A stretch of 64,000 nt of DNA from Druceiella hillmani. Lineage: Eukaryota; Arthropoda; Insecta; Lepidoptera; Hepialidae. The stretch is taken from contig JAYKKI010000006.1 of NCBI GenBank assembly GCA_039881145.1, positions 8,068,501 to 8,132,500 on the forward strand, written 5' to 3'. Under the pieces are notes generated by a model. The model saw nothing but the letters and a program-made list of their open reading frames with translations. It searched no databases and had not been told where the DNA came from. This document shows, piece after piece, positions 26,159-41,842 of the stretch. Within the stretch, counting starts at the first letter, position 1. Every line of letters starts with the position of its first letter. Made by a program: the position numbers and the translations under genes.

Positions 26159-27515
26159 GTCCGGTGGAACACTGTATTGCGTAATTTAAAATATACTTAG
26201 CGTATATGTACACTATAAATTTATGTAATTACTGCACGTCGGGTAGCTAGGCACTTGTTCATCGTTGTTTTACTAATGTAATGTCAAGAAATTTTCGAAA
26301 ACTTGAAATTCGCATAATTTCTGATGAAGTGAGTTAATTGCGGTGGAATAAAGGCTAAACATTACTTTCAATTGATCGTGATATTCTTTTAAAAAAGCGC
26401 CTGAAACGGTTTAGTAGTTTAAACATTATGACTGTACAAAAACATAAACAAACAGACAGAAATTACAAAAATAATGTTGGTGTTGTAATTCTATTGTTAT
26501 GTTCCCATAAATATTTTTTCACAAATACCTTTCATGTACAGACTGGTTCATTCTACAATTTTGTTTCATATGTAGGTTATAAATTAGATAATAATCCAAT
26601 TTACATATCTCAATGCTAAACCTATAATAGTAATTAACTTATTAATATTGACAACATATTAACATTTTAAACGAAATGAAATTAAGCTTACATCTGTTCC
26701 TGTTCAGATTGTTTACTTAAGGATGTAACGTTATGTGCCCCTAAGTAAATTTTTCGTTAATGTTTTCAATATACAGATAGGCCAGTTCTATAGTTTAATT
26801 ATATGTGCAGAATTTGACGTGGACTTAAAATCTGGATATGTGATACTAATTTTTTTATATTATCAAATATATTTACCCTATATCTCAGACTTCCAATGGT
26901 GAATTTTCATTGTGCGTTATTTTTATGAAGATGATACAGGTTGTGATGCGACAGGTATTAATTTATGATGGCAATAAAATAATGCGAAAGAAAAAGGTCA
27001 AGTCCTGTATAAAATTACTTGGTAAATTCAGTACTCGACTTATTTGCGAATAAAATGCAAGTAGTTATGTGTTTTGTTCCGGACTTCATTTGTTTCCTTA
27101 ACTTTGTTTCGTATTAAAATAGCTTTCAAACTAAACTGTGTCTCTTGGTTAACCAAGAACTAGATTACGATGCTCATGCTATAACCACATCTATCATATA
27201 GATTCAAATGAGAGCATGAAAGATAAATTGTTAAATTTTACCCCTTCGTGAATATTTGCAAAGTCTAGGTCGTAAGTTAACAGTGTGTCAATTTCAGTTT
27301 TTATTTATACAAATATGATGTTTATATAATCAATATCATCGCTTGGAGTTTTGAGAAATTACATTAATGATTCAGTAAAAGCAGTAAACAATACATTAAA
27401 ACATATAACGATAAAAAAGTCTTTAGGGCTTATAACAAGAGTAATGGTCAATTGGGACCAAATTGTATATAATTGTCTACATTTAACGATTATTAAACAT
27501 AACAAATTATTTGAT

Positions 27516-27580
27516 GAGTAAACAGTTTACACAATGATTATGATAATGATAATGATTTATAGAGTAAACAGTTTACACAA
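27516..27580. repeat. Direct repeat, 19-bp unit flanking a TGATAA run
   Basis: GAGTAAACAGTTTACACAA at 27516-27534 and 27562-27580, separated by 27 bases of TGATTATGATAATGATAATG-type sequence. Each unit contains the palindrome GTAAACNGTTTAC. Confidence 0.92.
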
Positions 27581-28659
27581 ATTTGTAGTTGTAATATACC
27601 TCTGGTACATATTAAAAAAATATACACATTTTTACGGAGAGTGTTTAAACAACATTGCCAATCTCACTCAATTTCCCGCATCGACTCACACTCTACAATG
27701 TGTCCTTAATGTCCCATAGAATATTATATGCTTCTGTATATTACCTTTACGGTTACAAAGAGATTGGTGTAAGTATCAGCTTAAGTTGACAATGATACAA
27801 AATATTGATGATAGCACATGATCAACATGAACAGATTCGAGAATTCAGGACAGTGCTTATGAGAAAAAAATACTATCGCCACAAAGTAACAAACGAATCC
27901 ATGCCAACTTAAAACTTGTTACAGTTCATTAGAGGAGGCAGGCTAATAACTGTTTATTATGTTCTATATTCATTAATAAATATTATGTAAGGGTTTTATT
28001 GTTGCTAAGCTAGTTATGTCTGTATAATTACACTTTAATCCTATCATTAACCTAACGTGACTGATGTCAACCAACTGACAGACGTACTATTCAATCTCTG
28101 CTCATGTTGCTGTGGTTTATTAGCCATCAATATTACTACTGACGCCTATTTGGGCTAACTCGGTGGAAGTGTGAGAAACTTGTGGAATACAAATATTTTA
28201 TTCTTATATTTGGCATTTAATTTCAATAATGGAGATTTTTAAAATTAGATTGTAATGCAAAAATGACATTCCATAGACGATGTACAGAAAAGAATAATTT
28301 TGAAAGATTCGATTTTGACGTATCTGTGGTGTATTAAGCGAATATAATTAATTTGTTTTCTTCATTAATCAATTAGGTATGAAATTAAATTCAGAGATCT
28401 AAAAATTATGATATAGCCAAAATATCGCATCAGTGAAACTATGTCTTAATAAATCAAATAGTTGTATTGTGTTCTCGAAATGATTTATTAGAGTTTTTAC
28501 ATATATAGATATATTTAGAGTTTTTACAGATTCGAGCATGTATCAACGCTTTTGCTAGATAAATATTTTATTTTCAGATAAATACTTTTTTTTACCCTTA
28601 TTTCTTCGCATGAAACCAATTTTAATACTATTAATTCTACGCAAGTTTTTACAAAATTC

Positions 28660-28696
<37 letters not shown>
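28660..28696. repeat. (TA)n microsatellite
   Basis: Short TA tract with one AAA interruption. Confidence 0.95.
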
Positions 28697-29664
28697 TCCC
28701 CGAATGGTGCTGAACTATATTCGCATGTATCGTGTGTACGAAAAGATGACAAATAATTATGAATATTCTTTTCTGAAAAAGCCATCTCTTAAATTTTATT
28801 TTAAAAATAATCAACTATTTTCCAGTTAAGGAATAACGTATTTCTTTGTCCGACACTTAATATATAGTTCTTTCATTACAAAATTCATTGGGGAAATTAA
28901 ATATGTAATAATGTATTTGATGCAATCAGCTTTAACTGTTTTATGGTTTTTAATATATCTAATTCCTTGAAATAAATAGTTTTAAACTATAACTGAGTTA
29001 TTTATAAATTAGGAATATACATTGAAATAATATTAATTATTATTATGATTCAAATAATTTATTCTATTTTAATCAACTTCCATGTTCGCAGTCATGAAGT
29101 GTCCAACCGAATTACTCAATTGTCAAACTCTATTTATATTTTTTGTCAATTGTGGAGACGTATATTATTTTAATATAAATGGACATTGTTCTTTAAATTG
29201 GGATGACTTCAGAACTGTATGACGTCAATATATTGTCAACTTTGAAAACTTAATCATATACCTGATCTTCGATCAAGATTTAAATTATATAAGATTCATG
29301 ACCGACGGAATGCCCATCTTGTATGCTAAGTATGTAATATTTTAAACAAACCCGTTATACCTTCATGTATCCGATACGAATGCAAATACCTATCAAACCG
29401 CAACTTTCAATTACGTTCTAAAAAAATAATTAGTCTTAATCTCTAAAACTTTCAATTATGTCCATGAAGAATCTTTTACTATATATTTCACAGGATTATG
29501 AAATCAAACAAACGCTAATATATAGAGTGTGCCTCATAGCCTGTGTTCAAAGGCTCGTCTCAAATCATCTATCAAAAGAGCAGATTGAAATCCCTTCTAT
29601 CAACTATCCTTCTGCCTTCCCTTTTTCCAACGCGTCGCTGTTTTGCCTTTGCTTTGTACTCTTA

Positions 29665-29668
<4 letters not shown>

Positions 29669-29747
<79 letters not shown>

Positions 29748-29773
29748 AGTGTGTGTGTGTGTACATATATATA
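29669..29773. repeat. (TA)n-(GT)n compound microsatellite
   Basis: Two TA blocks joined by ACATA, then GTGTGAGTGTGTGTGTG and a final short TA block. Open frames on both strands run through it and are not genes. Confidence 0.97.
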
Positions 29774-30186
29774 CTCGTACATTAAGAGTAGTATATATAA
29801 ATACACGTAAATTTGTTATTATATTCTTATATATTTCGTAAGTGCCGTTAATTAATTTATACAAATAATTTATCGTCTACCGCATCTACCGCAATACTTG
29901 TTTACGTGATATTTGGTTATCAAACATTTTCCTCATAGCAATAAGGTCGAAATCGTAGATTTAGTGATGTCAATTTATGGCAAATTATCATAAATGAATG
30001 AATACAATGATGTCAATAAACCACAGAATTTAATTATTGTGCCAATTGTTCACTAAAACGGGCAGTAAAATGTAAACGAAATAAAAGCAAATTCGTCTCG
30101 TTAGATATCTTGAGAGGTATTGTCTATTTTAATTTCTTGGTATCAGTAGTCTAAGAACCTTGGTAAAAGTTGTTTAAGATTATTTT

Positions 30187-30320
30187 TAACCAACTTCAAA
30201 AAAGGGGAAGGTTCTTAGTTCATATCTCTGGAATTTATCATCCAAGCTTAATGATTCTTTTTTTATTTGGAAGGGTGTACTTCCAGCATGATACCATCAA
30301 ATTTTATTTTAATCTAATCG
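30187..30320. mobile_element. Dispersed insect repeat fragment (CAACTTCAAAAAAGG type)
   Basis: Begins AACCAACTTCAAAAAAGGGG and continues AAGGTTCTTAGTTCATATCT, CTTAATGATTCTTTTTTTAT and TGTACTTCCAGCATGATACC. From memory this is the edge of an abundant arthropod repeat. The family was not assigned. Confidence 0.55.
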
Positions 30321-30880
30321 CGTAAAGTGCACATATACCATAGAATTTCTCAACATTGAAAAGTACCGTGATTGCGTTTCTGTGATAAAAGTCTGGTAAT
30401 TATTTATGATAAGGCGAACCAAATTTGGTCTTTATTAAAATCAGGGTACATTGATGAAGACTGAAATTTGTAACAGAAACTACAGTGGTGAGGAGTAAAC
30501 TCATCCAGTTTAACAAAGCAATAAATGACAAAGTTAGATTAGTATATACGGGTACATTACAAAATATGAAACTACATTTTTAAACTTTTTAATTGCATAA
30601 ATTTATATTTTGTATGTTGTTCTCGTTGATTCAAATCTCCTCTACTTGTATGAGACTCATGAAACATCGCATTTGAATCTTTGATCCATAAATTGAAATG
30701 CTACAAGTATATTGCCTGAAAAAAATCATAATAGTATGATGGTGTTTTGCGGTGACAGGAAATCTTTGCTGATTATTAGTAAACTCATAGAGTTAGAGCT
30801 CGTTTCACTCCTCTTGACGTAAACAAGCAAGTAAGAAAGTAAATAGATATGTACTTACACAGAAGTACGTACAAATGTAG

Positions 30881-30895
30881 CTATATATATATATA

Positions 30896-30967
<72 letters not shown>
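30881..30967. repeat. (TA)n microsatellite
   Basis: TA tract with one TATC interruption near its start. Confidence 0.97.
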
Positions 30968-30969
<2 letters not shown>

Positions 30970-31984
30970 GGACCATTAAATACAGCGAATGTCAATTCCG
31001 ATTCCAATAAATGATATATTATAAGTATTTAATTCATTGTAAATTCGTGATATTTTTTCCAAATTTAACCCCGAAAATATGAAAATAGGACGGATAATTC
31101 TGTAAGAATTTCGAAATAATTAAAGTATTATATATGGGAATATATATTTAACTCTAAGATAGAAAAAAACCCTATATTAGCGTTTTAAAAAAATTTCCAA
31201 ACATAAATAAATATACAAAAGAGACAGATATTATCTTCCTTCATATTATATACAATTCACTGTTATTATCGTTACCCGAAGCAAAATAATTATAACGAGC
31301 TCGCTTCTCAAGTGTAAAAGGGTATCACTTTCTCTCATTTCTCGATTTTGAAAGTTTTTTTTCGCTATATTGTGGGCCACTTCCTTTTTTGAATAATTTA
31401 GTATCAGATTTGCTTTTATATTTCTGTACCTAGTGTATTGTATGCAAGTAACAAAAAACACTCTTCCGAGAGTAGTATTATCCATTTTCTTTGCATTAGT
31501 ATGCATAAACTTGTTAACTTTCAATATTTAGAATATCCATGGATTCATTTTTGTTTACCGGTTAGAGTATAACGAAGGAAATTTTTATATTTTGCAATTG
31601 TATACCGGCATATTGTGCAATACCAGCAAAATGTTATATTGTTACAAGTTTGTTTACAACTCTGTATTGAATTCTTTTACAAATCATCATATCTTTTTAA
31701 ATTGATTATTTGTTCTTCTCTGTCTATCATTTTCTTCCTGTTCAAATATGTTTGCGGTACTCTTGACTTTGGATACGCGGATGAGCCATTTGCATATTTT
31801 TAGAATATAGATATACACTTAATATTATCAAAAGCTTCCATCTCTTAGAATCTCCAGACCATAAAGATTTACTATTGTAAAACAAAACTTGTACTGGCTA
31901 ATAATATTGGGATGGTTAATAATGTGCCGTCATTAGTGCGGTATTTTTTTATAATCTTTCCAATTTAAAATTATTTAACCCTAG

Positions 31985-32700
31985 AATGAATCATCATTTT
32001 GTACTACACGTATCCAACGCACTGGCAAGGAATGGATAGAATCTGCATAAAATTCACGTGACTTGGATTAAAAAAATTAGTGAGCAGTGCCCTTCATCAT
32101 CAAAGTTTTGTTCGCGTAAGGTGTTGCTGAGCCAACTAAATAAACAATAATCGATGCGTACAATATTCGGGGGATATGACGGGTGGGTGGGTGTGTGTGT
32201 CCAACCAAAATTCGAAACTTTAAGGCGGATCTGTTTGTCTATATGGGAACCAGGCTACCGTTACGGCTGGGCCGGGCTAAGTTCACGTTGTACCGACACA
32301 CCTTATTTAAAGCCTGTTCTCAAGTAGTGTAATGATTCTCTATAGTTCCGTGGGAGCACCCGAGCATCCATCTGTTGCTAGCCAGCGTGTCGTTAATCGG
32401 GTATCTTCTTTAATTAACAATTTTAACCTATCGCTATCTAATGCCACCGGGCGACCAAAGCGTAGTTAATCACTAAGGGAATAATTACTGCTTCGAAACC
32501 GCTGGAACCATTGTTTTGCAGTAACTTTAAATACTGCTTGAAGGGCTAAGCTTTGGCATATGTCACGCGTAGCTTCGGTAGCAGTGACTAGATTGGTACC
32601 ATTAGAATAGTATCTCACATGCGTCTTTATATCATCCATATTTCCCATATTTTCTAAATATTTTTCGAGAAAACACTCATTTCTTATTAGCCAACTCAAT
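31985..32700 (-). mobile_element. Mariner-family transposon relic, internally deleted, copy B
   Basis: The minus strand keeps an open N-terminal piece with MDDIKTHVRYY, ATEATRDICQ, AKQWFQRFRS and NYSLSD, the helix-turn-helix part of a mariner transposase. At the other end LSNTLREQNFDDEG and REFYADSIHSLPVRW match the transposase C-terminus. Between them the catalytic core is largely absent. Copy A at 13480-14160 has the same arrangement, so the deletion probably predates the spread of both. Includes a G/T-rich run near 32187. Confidence 0.8.
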
Positions 32701-32738
32701 GACAAGTTAAATGTAGTATGCAACATGATTAGAAACAT

Positions 32739-34391
32739 TACCGGTAAGATAAAAAAATATTATAACTTTTATACAAGGAAAAGCTGTATTTAGGGACACT
32801 TGAAATTATATGACATGGGTGTAAATTTTGTATATTATTTTTAAATACTAAAAAGCTCCATACATTCATTGTTCGACGATAACAAAAATGACCAGAACTG
32901 GATATAATTAATAATGTGTATTTTAATACAAATATATTTAACAATAATTACACCTGCTTTTGTATAATAGATATTAAATTCTAAGAAGTAAAGTGACTGA
33001 ATATAGTGTCATTTTGAATTCATTGTTTAAAATATAGCTCATTTGATATTGGTCCCATGGACTAACAGAAATAAACAGAATTAAAATGGTCTTATGAGAT
33101 ACTTAATAAATGCATTTGTAGGTTATGCACTACGAGTTGACAGATAAACGTCATATTTTCACAGGCACCTTTAGAACCAATCCATAAGAAGAGTTAAAGA
33201 GTTAAAAATCCCTCGGGTGTAAATAGCGAAATAAAATTTTAGAAACAAGCTCGATTTTATTTAATATAACGATGTATACAATGATCAAGATTTTTCACCG
33301 TACTATTATTTACATTTGATTTAACATGCGATATACTACCGGTAATGTAAGTTAAGTCACCTCAGGTTCTGATGACTTGGTCATGAAAAGTCCCTGTTCT
33401 CTGAAATTAAGCTACTAGAATCTGCTTCTCAATCTTATACTAGACAAAAATTATTATGTGTGCTCAGAGGCTATTAGTTTTCTTTTCAAGTGGTAATGTG
33501 GATCTTAAATTTTTTTCGAAATATTATTAAATGTTAAACAAAATAACAGCCACATCTATGCCCTTCTTACTTAACATACTCTATAACATTCATGGGGTCA
33601 AATGGAATACAGCGACATATCATACATTAAACTTCTTAAACTATTGGGACTTTACTAAGTATGGCATATCTACAAGTGTACGCATAGAAAATATAGTCAT
33701 TTTTTTTATAAATCATAGTGGTAATAACATCCTTAAGACAAATAGAAAGAAATCACGTTAAACCTGGATTATGTATTTTGTTTAGCTTTCATTCACCCAT
33801 TTCGGGACTTAAAGAGTCTTCATATTTGTATTAAAATTCTACAGTACTTATTGAAACAAGTTTCACCAAATGTATCGGACGGGTAAGGTTGCAAATGACT
33901 TCTATTTCAAAGATTCTGAATGAGAGAAGAGTGTATAATCAGCATGCACTTACATCGTAATCATTCTATTTTGTTTGGCAATATTTTTTTAAAAAGAACA
34001 TTCATATTATATAACAATAATGTTATTAAGTAATCGGTTAAAATTAAAAAAAGAAAATGGAGACTTTAAACATTTGCAGAAACTACAGAAACAATTTTAC
34101 CTAAATAGAAAAAAATTGATAATATCATTTTATACCAGTTTAATTTACATATTACGATGAAGAAATAAATATAAACTATTGCATAAAAATCAAAACCTAT
34201 TAATTACCTATAAACCTCGTAGCACGAGTGTTTTCTACATTCCTGGACACATATACATTTAAAATGTTTAAGAATAGATACATTTCATCATATAAAAATA
34301 TATTGCCAACCGTACATAAATAAGAACTGTATTATGAATTTCTAAACAATTGTAATAGTTAAAATTATTGCTAGTTTTTCGACAAACTACA
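32739..34391. other. Intergenic, no gene recognised
   Basis: AT-rich, with short open frames only (for example 33531-33761 plus, 76 residues). No homology recognised. Confidence 0.55.
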
Positions 34392-34470
34392 GTTTTCAGG
34401 GTTTTATAAGGAACCCTTATTGTACCGTCATGTCTTTCTACCCGTCTGTATATTCCATATCAATGACTTT
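34392..34470. mobile_element. Dispersed repeat fragment (GGAACCCTTAT...GTCATGTCT type)
   Basis: AGGGTTTTATAAGGAACCCT, then TATTGTACCGTCATGTCTTT and CCGTCTGTATATTCC. This matches the start of a dispersed insect repeat that I recognise by its GGAACCCT and TCATGTCTGTCTGTC words. Confidence 0.5.
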
Positions 34471-34794
34471 CTTGTTTTTGCACATATTAAGATGATAATT
34501 TGTATGCAGCCAATCACAGACCAATATTGATAATCCAACATCAGAAGTCAAATGGATTAGAGAAAGATTTTTTTGTCATATAAGGAAAAGGTCAGCAAAA
34601 GAACTTTTATTTACCCATCATAGGGGACATCTTTGATAAGATCTTTTAAAATATAAAAAAACTTCCCTGAATTAAATCACATTAATGCTTCGATTCAGTA
34701 ATATTTCCGCACAAACACCGTAGTAAAATTCTGAAAAATATACAAATATATCTCTTAAAAAGTACTTTCAATAAAAAAATGCAACAGTTAGGTA

Positions 34795-35140
34795 AACGAA
34801 AAAGATCAATAATTGCATTGAGACCTTGCACTATTCAAACAAGGTAGTAAAATGTATCATCAGAGTATTAAAATTAAACCCTGCTGTTGCTTTATTTGGG
34901 TGTACTCGACCCGAACCGAATTTCATTAATAGCTTGTGTAAACATTATATAAAACACGACGTATTGAAATTACCAAACTACGAGATAATTTTCATTACCC
35001 AATAAGCGACGTAAATATTTTAAATTACTTTTCAAACAAACAAATTTTACTGGATTACTGTTCAACTTTGTGATTCCATTCAAACCACGTGAACTTAAGA
35101 AATATTTTAGTTGTTTAAAATTATCGGAAAAATTTACGTT
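34795..35140. repeat. Conserved 5' block of the Gr duplication, copy 1
   Basis: This block, about 2.5 kb upstream of Gr copy 1, aligns with 57710-58010 upstream of copy 2. The clearest part is a run of about 44 bases around AATTAAACCCTGCT and ACTCGACCCGAA with only a few differences. Further on, GAGATAAT and TTTTAAATTA blocks also align. It shows that the duplication included far-upstream DNA. Both copies have a short minus-strand open frame (34970-35173 and 57811-58005) with the similar words NLKYLRRLL and NLKQLHRLL; whether either is coding is unclear. Confidence 0.65.
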
Positions 35141-37274
35141 TCCTTTATGTTGAAACCGACTGTATTTTGTCATATCAGTTATGTAGTTTTTGATAATAAA
35201 GAGACAGAAATTGTTACACGTCAGTACAACGGTTACTTTAATATTAAAAGCAACCGAGAAGCAAAGATTTGTTAAGCGATAGAAGCTTCAGACAGCAGGG
35301 AGAATGTATCAGAATTCGAGGACCATACCAGTAACGACTTCGAAAGCGATAGTATCGAAGATTATCTGAAGGTGAAAAAGGTGGTTTAAACAATGAATTG
35401 ATTTTTCCAATCTTGTTGCCATAGTCGTAGCAGATTCTTCGTCCTGCATGTAATGTAAAATAAAAATAATTATTACAAATTATGCCTTTGTAAAAATCTG
35501 TAACAAAAATAGTTATATTCTATCAACTTATCAAAATTAAAAATATTAATGTGACATGTATTCAATTCAAAATAATTTATAATAAAAAAATTGATAAATT
35601 TGATGCTATTACATTCCGAGGTACGGTGATTTATTGCTACTTGCTGGTGGACACAAATCTTACGATGAGTCCATGAAGTAATTTTCAATGACGAAATAGT
35701 AAATTTAGACCGCCATGGTCTAAATTTACTCTTAATGAAAATACATAAAACTTTTTAAAATCAAGTTATTGCAGAAATGCTGTCAAAAGTGGAAAACACA
35801 ACTGAGAAGCGAGCTTGTTGTAAACATCGTCGTTCGAGAAACGACAATGTTGGGTTTAGAAATTGTCACATACGCCATAGATAATTTTGCAAATTATGTA
35901 CCTGAATCGTTTTAGTATAGTTAATTATCAGTATTTAAGTTTTTCATTTCACTACTGTATTTTATTTCTTCCTATCAAATAATGTCCGTCTGTCTGTACG
36001 ACAGTCATAACGATTTGTTCAGAAATTTGTAATTGGGAACAGCTATAGGAAATAGTAATAGAATGATAAATATGAAGATATATGTGGGATATATAACAGC
36101 CGATATCATTAAGAAATTTTCATACGTAGGGATTAAAGGCGCAAATAAAATGATAAACATTCTTTAACATCCCTGTGTCGAAGGAAATAAAAAATGAAAG
36201 AGCAACTAAAAAGGGATATAAAACTTCATATTTCGGAAAAGTGTTTTCTAAATTTTGAATATTCAAAATATTTGATATTATCAAGAGTATTTTATTATTG
36301 TTCTCAGAACATCAATAATAATATTTCAATATTTAATTATTTTTAATAACGTAGATTTATTGATTTTGTTAAATATATTTGAAGAAATATGTTATCCCGT
36401 GGTCTATCTCTGAAACTACTAAAATCAAAATTATGAAATGAACAAAGTTACTAAAAGTTCAACAAGAAACTACAGAAATAATTTAGAATTTCATAGTTTT
36501 TAAGAACTCCACCATATTTTGCGGCTCTAAAACTTACACTAGGCAATAAATAAATTTATGTGATGGCAAACAATTTATTCGTCCGTCTTATTAGCCCTAT
36601 GTAAATAGTTTTAGAATTATTATGTACCCTTAACCAAGTTTGTACAAGATATAGATTAATTGCCGAGATAATTTTTTTTTATTTCTATCAAAGAAATGAG
36701 ACGAAAATGATTTATTATATTTTTGTAGTACTTTTTAAAAAAATAAATTCTTGCAACTGAAATAATTTATTATTAAAAAGAAAATATCCGATCTTTTCAA
36801 ATGTCTTCCCACTCCTAATTTGGTATATATATTTCATTACGAGAAGAAATTTTTTTAACAAAAACCTTGAAAAAGACATTCAATTTAAGAGTACAATCGA
36901 TTTTCTTTCAGCTAAATAATACTTGCATAGCTCCATATTCATAGTAGAAAAAGACGTTAGCCGCATAGCACCGTATCGCTTACCCTTGTTTTAATATTGA
37001 AATAGCGTATCTTGAGTGCGAGATGAGATACAAATTACAATCGATTATAATAGTTTTAACTTATCTTCGGGTTCTCGGGACTCGTTTTGCTATACACTTT
37101 CGCAACAACTTTAAACGCCAAAATGTGTATAGAACTCTAGAAGTGCGAATTTTATACCCATTCGATAGGTTTATTCTCTTGTAAAATAATTCAATATATC
37201 TGAATAATTAATTTAAACAACTCATTAGACGAGAACAAACCATTCATACCAAACAGTAAAATTCGTTACAAATA
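35141..37274. other. 5' flank of Gr copy 1, mostly unconserved
   Basis: Apart from a weak block near 36900-36960 (TTTCTTTCAGCTAAATAATA) that resembles 58885-58935 before copy 2, no shared sequence was found. A short acidic frame at about 35281-35390 (EASDSRENVSEFEDHTSNDF) is noted but unassigned. Confidence 0.5.
35698..35730. repeat. Perfect hairpin, 14-bp arms, 5-nt loop
   Basis: AGTAAATTTAGACC and its complement around the loop GCCAT. Confidence 0.9.
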
Positions 37275-37415
37275 TTTTAAGACAAAACAGGGTTAAAGAG
37301 ATATTAAAAGTACTCTCTATTAGTGTAGAGGTGTGTTGCTAAGTTAAACGGCCGTTACCGTTGTTCATTCCGTCGACTGTTCTGTAAGGAATATTTAGTA
37401 CCTTAGGCAGTAACA
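37275..37415 (+). promoter_or_regulatory. Proximal 5' flank of Gr copy 1 (conserved with copy 2)
   Basis: The block GACAAAACAGGGTTAA near 37280 has a counterpart GACAAAGCAGGGTTAA near 59210. The last 50 bases before the ATG also align (CTGTAAGGAATATTTAGTA against AAGGGATTGTAAGTACTTT). This is probably the 5' UTR and core promoter. No convincing TATA box can be singled out in such AT-rich sequence. Confidence 0.5.
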
Positions 37416-41813
<4,398 letters not shown>

Positions 41814-41836
41814 ATTACCTATGAATAATTATCTCA

Positions 41837-41842
41837 AATAAA
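41837..41842 (+). promoter_or_regulatory. Candidate polyadenylation signal of Gr copy 1
   Basis: AATAAA 24 bases after the stop codon of Gr copy 1. In such AT-rich DNA this hexamer is common, so the call rests on position only. No hexamer lies equally close behind copy 2; the nearest seen is AATAAA at about 63961. Confidence 0.4.

Larger units (their letters stand above)
19801..28659. other. Long gene-poor stretch
   Basis: Nearly 9 kb with no recognisable gene. It holds three of the seven hairpins, the weak dispersed-repeat fragment at 21.0 kb and the 19-bp direct repeat at 27.5 kb. Open frames of 61-95 residues (for example 20200-20487 and 21640-21846 plus, 22308-22496 minus) show no known motif. 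Confidence 0.55.
28697..31984. other. Intergenic with microsatellites, no gene recognised
   Basis: Two long TA tracts and one dispersed-repeat fragment. The minus-strand frame 31246-31524 (92 residues) has no recognisable motif. Confidence 0.55.
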
